This document shows, piece after piece, positions 51,956 through 59,951 of a stretch of 64,000 nucleotides of DNA. The stretch comes from Gemmatimonadales bacterium (GTDB lineage Bacteria; Gemmatimonadota; Gemmatimonadetes; Gemmatimonadales; GWC2-71-9). The stretch spans positions 1-64,000 of the forward strand of contig DASUJH010000049.1 of the NCBI GenBank assembly GCA_036279355.1, written 5' to 3'. The notes beneath the pieces are model-generated. The model had not been told where the DNA came from. It saw only the letters and a list, made by a program, of their open reading frames with translations, and searched no databases. Made by a program: the position numbers and the translations under genes. The first letter of the stretch is position 1; each line of letters opens with the position of its first letter.

Positions 51956-53433
51956 CAAGCCCTCCGGGCGCGGCGCGCAAGCGCGGCGCCCGCGCGAGCA
52001 GGACGCCCGCGCGGCCGCACGCGGCCCGCGAGCCGCGCCATGGCCGCATCGAACTTGCGCCGCTCGCGCGCGCCCCACGCCCGCGCACGCCGGAGCCGCG
52101 CGCGCACGGCCGGCAGCGCCAGGTTGCCGAGCCCGCCGCTCGAGCGCCGCCGCGCGATGAGGCGCCGCGCGGGCGGCGCGGCAAATTCTTCGCCGCGCGC
52201 GAGCGCCGCCTTCACCTCGCGATAGGCCGCGCGAAACGGGCGCCCCGCCTCGACCCGGCGCATCACCTCGTCGGTGGCGAGCGCGCCGCCGTCGAGCGCC
52301 GCCGCCGCGCGCGCCCGGTCGACGCCGACGCGCGGCAGCGCCAGCGCCATCATGTCGAGCATCGCCTCCGCGCGGTCGAGGCCGCGCATGAGCGGCTCCT
52401 TCAGGAGCTGGAAGTCGCGGTGATAGCCACCGGGGAGGCGGGCCTTGAGCTGGAGCACGGCGACGAGATCGGCATCGAGCGCGGCGGCGCGGCCGCGGGT
52501 GAGCTCGAAGAGATCGGGGTTCCGTTTGTGCGGCATGATGCTCGAGCCGGTCGCCAATTCCGCCGGCAGCACCAGATACCCGAACTCCTCCGCGCTCGAG
52601 AGCACGAGGTCCTGCGCCAGCTTGCTCAGCTCGTGGCCGAGCTGGCTGCACCAGAAGAGCGCGGCGGCCTCGAGTTTGCCGCGGCCGTTCTGCGTCGCGG
52701 TGACGGCGTGGTCCACGCTGCCGAAGCCCAGCGCGCGTGCGGTGGCTTCGCGCCGGAGCGGAAGCGGCACGCCGTAACCCGCCGCACTGCCGAGCGGCGA
52801 GCGGTCCACCGCGGTCCAGAGCGCGGGCAGCGCTTCGGCCGTGTCGAGAAGACCCTCGGCGTAGCCCAGCGCCCACGCGCCCACGGACGACGGCATCGCG
52901 CGGCGCTGATGGGTGTAGCCCGGCCAGAGCACGGCGCGGTGCCGTGCGGCAAAGTCGACCAGCGCCTGAGCAAGGTCGAGCGCCGCCGAGTGCAGCGTGA
53001 GCAGGCGGTCCTTGAGATAAAGCCGGAGGTCGCAGGCGATCTGGTCGTTGCGCGAGCGGCCGGTGTGGAGCCGCTCGCCCGCGCCGGGCGCGCGGCGGGT
53101 GAGCCAGTCTTCGACCGCCGTGTGGACATCCTCGTGCGCGGGGCCAACTGCGAGCCTGCCGCGCTCCGCCGCGGTGAGTGCGGCGCGGAGCCCTGCGCGG
53201 AGGCGGCGCGCGTCCGCGTCGGAGATGATGCGCGAGGCGCGGAGTCCCTCGACGTGACCGAGGCTGCCGAGGAGGTCCCAGCGAAGCAGGCGCGCATCCC
53301 AGACGCGGTCTTCGTCCGCGGTGTAGGAGAGCACGCGGACTGCGAGCCCGGAGCCGGCGCCGTCGCCACCCCAGAGCGTCCGCGCCCGCCTTCGCGTTGC
53401 TGGCGCGCGCCGCGCGGCCCGCGCGCGCCGCAT
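51955..53433 (-). CDS. argH: Argininosuccinate lyase
   Basis: A 492-residue fumarase/aspartase-superfamily enzyme that splits argininosuccinate to arginine and fumarate. The signature GSSIMPHKRNPD is complete, with HTGRSRNDQIACDLRLYLKD and the region HEDVHTAVEDWL present. About 25 extra Arg/Ala-rich residues precede the family start, and a basic tail of 60 residues follows it, so both ends are longer than usual. The start at 53433 is in a TGATG junction with the upstream deacylase stop. Confidence 0.94.
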   Translation of the reverse strand: MRRARAARRAPATRRRARTLWGGDGAGSGLAVRVLSYTADEDRVWDARLLRWDLLGSLGHVEGLRASRIISDADARRLRAGLRAALTAAERGRLAVGPAHEDVHTAVEDWLTRRAPGAGERLHTGRSRNDQIACDLRLYLKDRLLTLHSAALDLAQALVDFAARHRAVLWPGYTHQRRAMPSSVGAWALGYAEGLLDTAEALPALWTAVDRSPLGSAAGYGVPLPLRREATARALGFGSVDHAVTATQNGRGKLEAAALFWCSQLGHELSKLAQDLVLSSAEEFGYLVLPAELATGSSIMPHKRNPDLFELTRGRAAALDADLVAVLQLKARLPGGYHRDFQLLKEPLMRGLDRAEAMLDMMALALPRVGVDRARAAAALDGGALATDEVMRRVEAGRPFRAAYREVKAALARGEEFAAPPARRLIARRRSSGGLGNLALPAVRARLRRARAWGARERRKFDAAMARLAGRVRPRGRPARAGAALARRARRA

Positions 53434-54515
53434 CAGCCGGTGCCCTCCAGATATGCCCGCGCCACCGCGGCGTAGAACGCGCGCGCCTCGGTCACCTCGG
53501 GCAGGTCCACGTACTCGTCGGGCGTGTGCGAGCGGCGACTCGTGCCGGGGCCGCACTTGACGGCGTCGGCGTGACGGACGAAGACCCAGTCGGAGCAGGT
53601 CGGACTGCCGAACCGCCGGCCCTGGGGCCGCACCCGCTCGGCCGCCGCGAGGAGGCGCGAGCCCGCCGGCGTTTCGCACGGCACCAGCCGCTCCGAGGTC
53701 ACCACCACCTCCGATTCGAGCGCGCCCCGCATCCGCTCGGCCAGCTCGGCATGGGTCCAGGCGGGCGTGCTCCGCACGTCGAGCACCGCGCGCGCGGTGG
53801 GCGGAGTGACGTTCCGGCTCACACCGGCCTCGAGCATCGTGGGCGTGGCGCTAGCGACACCGAGGGTGGCATGCGCGCGATCGTCGAAGAGCCGGTCGAG
53901 CCGGATGAGGTCGCGCGCGAGGGCAAGCGCGGCGTTGGTGAACGCGCCGCCGGCTCCATCGTCGCCCGCGTACCCCGCGTGGCGCTGGTCGCCACGCGCG
54001 ACGAGATCCACCATCATGAGCCCGCGCTGCGCCACGGCGATGTCGAGGTTGGTGGGCTCGCCCACGATTGCCGCGTCGATGCTGCCGGTGCGCCCGACGG
54101 CCTGCTCCATCGACGTGTGCCTGGTCTCCTCGCCGTAGCCCAGAATCACGAGCAGCCGGCCGGCCGCTGGAGCGGGCCCCGCGGCGAGATCGCGCGCGGC
54201 AAAGAGCATGGCGGCCACCGACGCCTTGGCGTCGCCCGAGCCGCGGCCGTAGAGACGCTCGCCCTCGACGGTCGGGACGAACGGATCGCGGGTCCAGCTG
54301 GCGCCGGGCGGTACGGTATCGAGGTGGGAGACGAACGCGAGGGTCGGCCCGGGCGCGCGGCCGCGCACGTCGATGCGCACCGACGTCTCGTCGCGCACCG
54401 CGTCCAGTCCCCAGCCGCACGCGGTGCGCTCGATGAAGCCGGCTATCGCCTCCTCGGTGCCGCTCACCGAGGGAATCGCCACCAGCTCCGCGAGCAGGGC
54501 GATCTCATCCCGCAA
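53433..54515 (-). CDS. argE: M20 metallopeptidase, N-acyl-ornithine/citrulline deacylase
   Basis: A 360-residue di-metal deacylase. HLDTVP near residue 64-69, GRGSGDAKASVAAM (metal-binding Asp), GYGEETRHTS (catalytic Glu pair) and the C-terminal GPGTSRRSHTPDEYV (His ligand) are all present. The position after argF' and before argH fits removal of the acyl group from N-acyl-citrulline, the step required when the transcarbamylase acts on acylated ornithine. It could equally act on acyl-ornithine or be LysK-like. Overlaps argB by 11 bases. Confidence 0.85.
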   Translation of the reverse strand: MRDEIALLAELVAIPSVSGTEEAIAGFIERTACGWGLDAVRDETSVRIDVRGRAPGPTLAFVSHLDTVPPGASWTRDPFVPTVEGERLYGRGSGDAKASVAAMLFAARDLAAGPAPAAGRLLVILGYGEETRHTSMEQAVGRTGSIDAAIVGEPTNLDIAVAQRGLMMVDLVARGDQRHAGYAGDDGAGGAFTNAALALARDLIRLDRLFDDRAHATLGVASATPTMLEAGVSRNVTPPTARAVLDVRSTPAWTHAELAERMRGALESEVVVTSERLVPCETPAGSRLLAAAERVRPQGRRFGSPTCSDWVFVRHADAVKCGPGTSRRSHTPDEYVDLPEVTEARAFYAAVARAYLEGTG

Positions 54516-55440
54516 GGTCCACCCCGATGTACGTCGCCTTCTCCTTGCGGCCCACGATCATCGTGCCGCAGCCGGCGCCGGTAAATACCTCGAGCAGGAG
54601 CGCGTCGGGCGCGCGGCCGTTCACGATGTGGGTGCGCTCGACGCCGCTCGTCGCGGCGCGGATGCACGCCTCCACCTTGGGCCGCATGCCGCCCGCGAGC
54701 GCGCCGCTCGCCATGAGCCCGGCGAGATCGTCGGGATCGGCGAAGGTGACGAGGGTGGAGGGATCGTTCCGGTCGCGCAGCACGCCGGGGGCGCCGGTGA
54801 GAAAGATGAGCTTCTGCGCGCCGAGCGCCACGGCGAGCGCCTCGGCCACGGTGTCGCCGTTCACGTTGTACACCGCGCCGTCCTCGTCTCCCGCAAGGCA
54901 GGCGACCACGGGGACGAACCGCGCGCCCATGAGCGTCGTGAGGATGCGCGGGTCCACCCGATCGATGTCGCCCACGTGGCCGTAGTCCACCTCGCGCGAG
55001 CGGCCATCGTCGTCCACCGCCGCGACGCGCGGCCGGCGGTGCGCGGTGATGAGATCGGCGTCGACGCCCGAGAGCCCGACCGCCTGCACCCGGTGCGCGC
55101 GGAGCGCGGCGAGGAGATCGACGTTGAGCGAGCCCGCGTACACCATCTTGGCCACCTCGAGCGCCGCGTCGTCGGTGACGCGGCGTCCGGCCACCATCAC
55201 GGGCTCGTGGCCGAGCCTCCGGCTCAGCGCGGTGGCCTGCGGGCCCCCGCCGTGCACCACGACGATCCGGATGCTGAGCGACGAGAGCAGGGCGAGCTGC
55301 GCCGAGACCTGGTCGCGCACGCCGGGATCGCCCAGCACGTCGCCGCCCAGCTTCACGACGAACACCTGGTCGCGGTACGCGCGGACATAGTTGAGGGCGC
55401 CCTTGAGGCCGGCGATGCCCTTCGTGGTATCGATGGTCAT
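54505..55440 (-). CDS. argB: N-acetylglutamate (N-acylglutamate) kinase
   Basis: A 311-residue amino-acid kinase. VFVVKLGGDVL (27-37), VVVHGGGPQATALSRRLG, the substrate residues around RVTDD, NVNGDTVAEALAVALGA, and KLIFLTGAPGV are the conserved blocks. The G-G-M-R-P-K-V-E block phosphate clamp is present. It lacks an N-terminal arginine-sensing helix of the hexameric feedback-inhibited class, so it may be insensitive to arginine; this is inference. The start at 55440 lies 15 bases from the repeat element that separates it from argF'. Confidence 0.93.
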   Translation of the reverse strand: MTIDTTKGIAGLKGALNYVRAYRDQVFVVKLGGDVLGDPGVRDQVSAQLALLSSLSIRIVVVHGGGPQATALSRRLGHEPVMVAGRRVTDDAALEVAKMVYAGSLNVDLLAALRAHRVQAVGLSGVDADLITAHRRPRVAAVDDDGRSREVDYGHVGDIDRVDPRILTTLMGARFVPVVACLAGDEDGAVYNVNGDTVAEALAVALGAQKLIFLTGAPGVLRDRNDPSTLVTFADPDDLAGLMASGALAGGMRPKVEACIRAATSGVERTHIVNGRAPDALLLEVFTGAGCGTMIVGRKEKATYIGVDLAG

Positions 55441-55455
55441 TCGGGCTCCGTGATG

Positions 55456-55544
55456 GGGCGGACAGGCGGTCGGGCGGTCGGGCGGTCGCTGACTCCGATG
55501 CGGTGGATCACCGACTGCCGGACCGCCCGACCGCCGGTCCGTCC
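55456..55544. repeat. Palindromic 8-bp-period element between argF' and argB
   Basis: The left arm (55456-55487) has four units GGGCGGAC, AGGCGGTC, GGGCGGTC, GGGCGGTC. The centre is 25 bases. The right arm (55513-55544) is GACTGCCG, GACCGCCC, GACCGCCG, GTCCGTCC. The right arm and part of the centre encode the last ~11 residues and stop of argF'. Within the operon mRNA it would form a large hairpin just before argB. Confidence 0.85.
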
Positions 55545-56551
55545 CCTATCAGCTCCAGCAACAACGCCCGCTGTACGTGCAGGCGGTTCTCCGCCTCGTC
55601 GATCACCGCGGAGTTGGGGCCGTCGAGGACGGCGTCGTCGATCTCCACGTTGCGGCGGACCGGCAGGCAGTGCATCACGATCCCGCGGCCGCCGCGGGTG
55701 GAGCGCAGGCGGCTCTCGGTGACTCGCCAGTCGCGGAGCGACGCGCGGAGTGCCTGCTCTTCGGCGGGATGGCCGAACAGCTTCACCGAGCCCCACGACT
55801 TGGCGTACACCGCGTCGGCGCCGACCAGTGCCTCGTCCGGGTCATTGATGATGTGCACGAACTCGCCGCCGCGTTCCTGCGCGATGCGGCGAACGAGCGC
55901 GGTGTCCTCCGGGTCCAGCTCGTAACCGTCGGGCCGCGCTATCACGACCTCCATGCCGAGCCACGCGGCGGCGATGGCGGCGCTGGCGGGCACGGCGGTG
56001 GGAAGCGCCTTCGGGTGCCAGGCCCAGGTGAGCACGAAGCGCTTGCCCTCGGTGGTGCCGAGGCGCTCGCGCAGCGTGAGTGCGTCGGCCACGCCCTGAC
56101 AGGGATGGCGGCGGCTTGACTCGAGGTTGATGACGGGCACATCGGCGTAGCGGGCGAAGTCCCGGATCACGGCATCCCGCCGGGCGACCGACCAGTCGCC
56201 GCCGCGGGGAAAGGAGCGGACGGCGAGCGCGTCGGCGTAGCGGCTCAGCACGCGCGCCGCCTCGGCGATGTGCTCGACGGTGGCGCCGTCCATCACGGCG
56301 CCCGGCTCCGTCTCGAGGCTCCAGCTCCCCTTCCCCGGCTCGAGCACCATGGCATGGCCGCCGTGCAGGAACATCGCGGCCTCGAAGCTGGCGCGGGTAC
56401 GGAGGCTCGGGTCGAGGAAGATCATCGCCAGGAGCTTGCGCTCGAGCCCGCCCGTGATCTCGCCGCGCTTCACGCGTGCGGCGAGGGCGAGAAGCGCGTC
56501 GATCGCCTCGGGGCTCCAGTCCTCCATGGCGAGGAAGTCGCGCTTGGTCAC
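55508..56551 (-). CDS. argF: N-acylornithine carbamoyltransferase (argF' type)
   Basis: A 347-residue transcarbamylase. SLRTR (49-53) binds carbamoyl phosphate, and HCLPVRRNVEIDD, then EAENRLHVQRALL, is the signature of the acetyl/succinyl-ornithine branch rather than classical ArgF. At the specificity-determining position (MDGATVEHIAE) it has Val92, where acetylornithine enzymes have Glu and the Bacteroides succinylornithine enzyme has Pro. Together with LPTAVPAS and DGYELDP this leans to succinylornithine. The C-terminal GDGPAVGRSGSR comes from the repeat element. GTG start overlaps argD stop (GTGA). Confidence 0.9.
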   Translation of the reverse strand: MTKRDFLAMEDWSPEAIDALLALAARVKRGEITGGLERKLLAMIFLDPSLRTRASFEAAMFLHGGHAMVLEPGKGSWSLETEPGAVMDGATVEHIAEAARVLSRYADALAVRSFPRGGDWSVARRDAVIRDFARYADVPVINLESSRRHPCQGVADALTLRERLGTTEGKRFVLTWAWHPKALPTAVPASAAIAAAWLGMEVVIARPDGYELDPEDTALVRRIAQERGGEFVHIINDPDEALVGADAVYAKSWGSVKLFGHPAEEQALRASLRDWRVTESRLRSTRGGRGIVMHCLPVRRNVEIDDAVLDGPNSAVIDEAENRLHVQRALLLELIGDGPAVGRSGSR

Positions 56552-57753
56552 GAGGAGGTCGGTGCGGGCGCGGGGGTGGCGGGGGCGGCGCCCGGTGCCG
56601 AGATCGAGTCGGCGCTTGTGCTGAGCACGTCTCCCAGCGCGGCGAGCAGCAGCGCGGCCTCGTCGCGCGTGAACGAAAGCGGCGGCATGAGGCGCAGGAC
56701 TTCGGGGTCGGTCGCCGTGCCGGTGAGGACCCGGTGCGCGAACAGTGCGCGCTGCACCGGCTGCGCCGGCCGGCCGAGCCTCAAGCCCAGGAGCAGCCCG
56801 CGCCCCGTCACCGCGGGAACGCCGAGCGCCAGCGCGCCGCGGCGGATCTCCTCGCCCACGTCCAGCGCGTTTTCGATGAGCCGCTCGCGATCGATCACCT
56901 CGAGTGTCGCGAGCGCGGCGGCGCACGGCACCGGGCCGCCGCCGAACGTGCTGCCCAAATCGCCGGGCGCCACCCGCTCGCCGACGGCGCCGCTCACGAG
57001 CACGGCGCCGATCGGAAGCCCAGAGCCCAGGCCCTTGGCGAGTGTGAGCAGGTCGGGGGTAACGCCGTAGGCTTCCGCCGCGGTGAATGCGCCCGAGCGG
57101 CCGACGCCGCATTGAATTTCGTCGAAGATGAGGAGCGCGCCGTGCGCGTCGCACGCGGCGCGCGCGGCTTCGAGAAACTCGAGCGAGCAGTCGCGCGCGC
57201 CGGCCATGCCCTGCACCGGCTCCACGATCAGCGCGGCGACGGTCTCGTCCACCGAAGGCTCGAGCGCCGCCACGTCGTCGAACGGCACCTTGCGCGAGAG
57301 CGGCACGCCGGCGCGGCGCGCGCCGTCCTCGTAGCGGGCGCCGTCGGTCACCGCGAGCAACGCCGCGGTGCGGCCGTGCCAGCCGCCGCGCACCGAGACG
57401 ACGGCCTGCCGGCCGGTGTGGCGCCGGGCGATGCCGAGGGCGTTCTCGTTGGCTTCCGCGCCGGAGTTGCAGAAGAAGAGGCGCGCATCATTCAGCGGCA
57501 CGCGCGCGGCGAGCGCGGCCGCCAGGCGCTCGCGGTTGGGATACGGGAGCGCGGTCGAATAGAAGAGAAGCGTCGCGGCCTGCTCGGCAATGGCGCGCAC
57601 CACGTGCGGGTGCGAGTGGCCGGTCGCGGCGACGGCGTGGCCGCCGTAGGCGTCGAGCCACTCGTTGCCGTCGGCGTCGACGAGCCAGGAGCCGCGGCCG
57701 GAGACCGGCTGGAGCGGCATCGGCGCGTAGCCGGGGAGCAGGGCGCTCAGCAC
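56548..57753 (-). CDS. argD: N-acylornithine aminotransferase
   Basis: A 401-residue class III PLP aminotransferase. CNSGAEANENALGIARRHTGR (PLP phosphate), VEPVQGMAGARD, IFDEIQCGVGRSG and the Schiff-base Lys in TLAKGLGSGLPIGAVL are all present. It converts N-acyl-glutamate semialdehyde to N-acylornithine. The last ~25 residues are Ala/Pro/Ser-rich and dispensable in appearance. The start overlaps the argC stop by seven bases. Confidence 0.93.
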   Translation of the reverse strand: MLSALLPGYAPMPLQPVSGRGSWLVDADGNEWLDAYGGHAVAATGHSHPHVVRAIAEQAATLLFYSTALPYPNRERLAAALAARVPLNDARLFFCNSGAEANENALGIARRHTGRQAVVSVRGGWHGRTAALLAVTDGARYEDGARRAGVPLSRKVPFDDVAALEPSVDETVAALIVEPVQGMAGARDCSLEFLEAARAACDAHGALLIFDEIQCGVGRSGAFTAAEAYGVTPDLLTLAKGLGSGLPIGAVLVSGAVGERVAPGDLGSTFGGGPVPCAAALATLEVIDRERLIENALDVGEEIRRGALALGVPAVTGRGLLLGLRLGRPAQPVQRALFAHRVLTGTATDPEVLRLMPPLSFTRDEAALLLAALGDVLSTSADSISAPGAAPATPAPAPTSS

Positions 57754-58835
57754 GGAAAGATTCCTCCGCCGAGCAGTCCGGCCGTCTCCGGCAATGCCAG
57801 TGCCAGATTCATCGCCTGCAGCGCCTGGCCGCCGGCGCCCTTCACCAGGTTGTCGATCGCGACCATCACCTGAATCTCCCGGCGGTCGGGTGACTCGGCG
57901 ACGTGGATCAGCGCGTAGTTGGTGCCCACCGCGTGGGTGAGCTCGGGTGGCTGGTCGAGCAGGCGCACGAAGGGGCGGCCGGCGTAGGCCCGGGCGAATA
58001 GCTCGGCGGCGCTCGCGTCGGCGTGCCCGGCGTCGGCGTGCCCGGCGTCGGCGGCGCCGGCTGCGGCGGTCCGTGCGGCGTCGCCGAGATCGCGCCAGGC
58101 GTGCAGCGTGAGATAGATGCCGCGCACGAACGGGCCCGAGTGGGTCATGAGGCGCGCGTCGGCGTCAGCGCGGCCGGTCCACTCGCGCCAGCGGAGCAGC
58201 ACCTCGGCCTCGTGCCGGTGTCCCAGCACCGAGTAGGCGAAGAGATTGTGCGCCCGCATCGGATGATGCGTCGTGGCCTTGGGCTGCACGCCCGCGCCGC
58301 TCGAGCCGGTGACAGCAAAGAGCGCGGGCGGCGCCGCGAGCGGCACGCCCGCAAGCGGAAAGAGCGCCAGCGCCGCGGCCGTCGCAAAGCAACCGGGCGC
58401 CGCGATCGCGCGCGCACCGCGGAGCCGCTCGCCCAGCACGTCCGCCAAGCCGTAGGTGAAGCAGGGTGCCAACCCGGGCGCCGCGTGCCGCCCATAGAAC
58501 CGCTCGTAGAGCTTCATGTCCGCCACGCGGAAATCGGCCGCGAGATCCACCACCAGGCCGGGCCCGGCATCGAGCACCTCGCCCGCGATGCGCGACGACT
58601 CGCCGTGCTCGAGGCAAAGGAAGACGACGTCGCGTTGACTCGCCGCCTCGGCGGCCTCGAGCCCCGCGAACCGCGCGTCGGTGCGCGTCGCAAGCGCCGG
58701 ATGCGCATCCGCGATGGGTCGTCCGGCCTGGCTCCGACTGGTGGCGAGACACTCCGTCACGGCAGGATGGTCGAGGATCAGGCGCAGCAGCTCTCCGCCG
58801 ACGTAGCCGGCCGCACCGATCACCGCGACTTTCAT
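57747..58835 (-). CDS. argC: N-acyl-gamma-glutamyl-phosphate reductase
   Basis: A 362-residue Rossmann reductase. VAVIGAAGYVGGELLRLI (4-21) binds NADP. The catalytic Cys lies in APGCFATAAALALFPLA, of the GCFAT form seen in Bacteroidetes-type ArgC rather than GCYPT, and the His is in TTHHPMRAHN. A small insertion near residue 265 (AGHADAGHADA) is encoded by a 15-bp tandem repeat. The ATG at 58835 was chosen; upstream residues are non-conserved and overlap the next gene. Overlaps the P-loop protein gene by four bases. Confidence 0.93.
   Translation of the reverse strand: MKVAVIGAAGYVGGELLRLILDHPAVTECLATSRSQAGRPIADAHPALATRTDARFAGLEAAEAASQRDVVFLCLEHGESSRIAGEVLDAGPGLVVDLAADFRVADMKLYERFYGRHAAPGLAPCFTYGLADVLGERLRGARAIAAPGCFATAAALALFPLAGVPLAAPPALFAVTGSSGAGVQPKATTHHPMRAHNLFAYSVLGHRHEAEVLLRWREWTGRADADARLMTHSGPFVRGIYLTLHAWRDLGDAARTAAAGAADAGHADAGHADASAAELFARAYAGRPFVRLLDQPPELTHAVGTNYALIHVAESPDRREIQVMVAIDNLVKGAGGQALQAMNLALALPETAGLLGGGIFPC
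58015..58050 (+). repeat. 15-bp tandem repeat in argC
   Basis: The unit GCGTCGGCGTGCCCG occurs twice, followed by a partial third (GCGTCG). It encodes a repeating Asp-Ala-Gly-His-Ala on the minus strand in a surface loop of ArgC. The period keeps the frame, so copy-number change would be tolerated. Confidence 0.7.
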
Positions 58836-59950
58836 CGCGCCGCAGGCGCGCCAGAGGCGGTTAGGGCGGGAGAGGCGGTCACGTCCTCCCCTGCCGTCCA
58901 CTTGCTCACCGCTTGTCTCACCGTCGCCACCAGCGCGTCCGCCTCGCGCCGCGCGTTGTGCGCGGCGACTCCCAGCTCGGCCGTCACGTACACCTTACCG
59001 ACTTCGTTGTCCGTCGCGGGCCCCGTAATCGCTGTCACCTGGAGACCGTACTCCCTGCTCATCAACTCCACCGCTCCCCAACACGCCACCGGATCCGGTG
59101 CCGCCATGACGTACGCCGCGCCGACAGCGGTCAGCTCCCGGTCGCTCAGAATGTCCTGCACTCCGTACTCGCCCAGGATGCCGTCGCCCAGCTCGGCCAC
59201 GATCAGGTCGGGGTGATGGGTGGCGAGCCGGTTGAAGATGCCCTTGGCCGTCGTCACGGTGACGCCCGCGTGCGTGCTCGCGATGCCGATGTCGTTGAAG
59301 GTGAGCGCCGCGACGGCGCCGGCATCCTGCATCGAGAGCGCATCGCGCATGAGCGAGACGCCGGTGAGCTTGGCGGCGGCGACGCGGAGCCCCGCGCGCG
59401 TGAGCCCGCGCACCAGCTCCGTCGCCGCCACCGTCTTGCCGGCGTTCATGCAGGTGCCCGCGACGTACACGACGGGCACGTTGCACTCGAGCCGATCGGC
59501 GGGCGGCACCGCGAGGTCGCGGATGTGCGCCGGCCGGCCCACCCGGTCGCCCAGGGCGGGAAAGGTGAGCACCGCGCCCAGCACTTCGGCGCGGAACGGC
59601 GGGCCGATCTCCGGGTTCACCGAGGTACAGCGGCCGAGGATGCCGCCCAGGTTCAGCACGTCGATCGTGTCGCCCACGGCGATGGTAGAAGGAACGACCC
59701 CGGCGTATCCGCGCAGCGCTCGGCGGGTGCCGAGCGTGCCGGCCAGGACGTCGCCGGCGCGGAGCGAAAGCATGCGGCCGGTCACGTCCTCGACGGTGTT
59801 GTACGTCGACTTGTCCTCCAGGATCCGCGCAGCGAGCACATAGCCCTCGGCCGCGATGATCTGGTCGCCCACGATCACTTCCGGCGCCAGGTGCGCGTTG
59901 CGGGTGGAGGACGCGATGCGGGTGAGCCGCACCCGCGTGGTGACGACCAT
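58832..59950 (-). CDS. P-loop NTPase-like protein of the arginine operon, function unknown
   Basis: 372 residues. The N-terminal ~145 are beta-rich (ILEDKSTYNTVEDVTGRML; VVPSTIAVGDTIDVLNLGGILGR). The C-terminal domain has AGTCMNAGKTVAATELVRGL (P-loop-like, about 167-186), then LRVAAAKLTGVSLMRDALSM and DLIVAELGDGILGEYGVQDIL. This resembles the dethiobiotin-synthetase/CobQ class and, loosely, the P-loop of DUF1611 proteins. It lies between argG and argC with 4-base and 1-base junctions, so it belongs to the pathway operon. With no argA or argJ in the window, a role in acyl-glutamate supply is a hypothesis only. Confidence 0.65.
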   Translation of the reverse strand: MVVTTRVRLTRIASSTRNAHLAPEVIVGDQIIAAEGYVLAARILEDKSTYNTVEDVTGRMLSLRAGDVLAGTLGTRRALRGYAGVVPSTIAVGDTIDVLNLGGILGRCTSVNPEIGPPFRAEVLGAVLTFPALGDRVGRPAHIRDLAVPPADRLECNVPVVYVAGTCMNAGKTVAATELVRGLTRAGLRVAAAKLTGVSLMRDALSMQDAGAVAALTFNDIGIASTHAGVTVTTAKGIFNRLATHHPDLIVAELGDGILGEYGVQDILSDRELTAVGAAYVMAAPDPVACWGAVELMSREYGLQVTAITGPATDNEVGKVYVTAELGVAAHNARREADALVATVRQAVSKWTAGEDVTASPALTASGAPAAR

Positions 59951-59951
59951 G

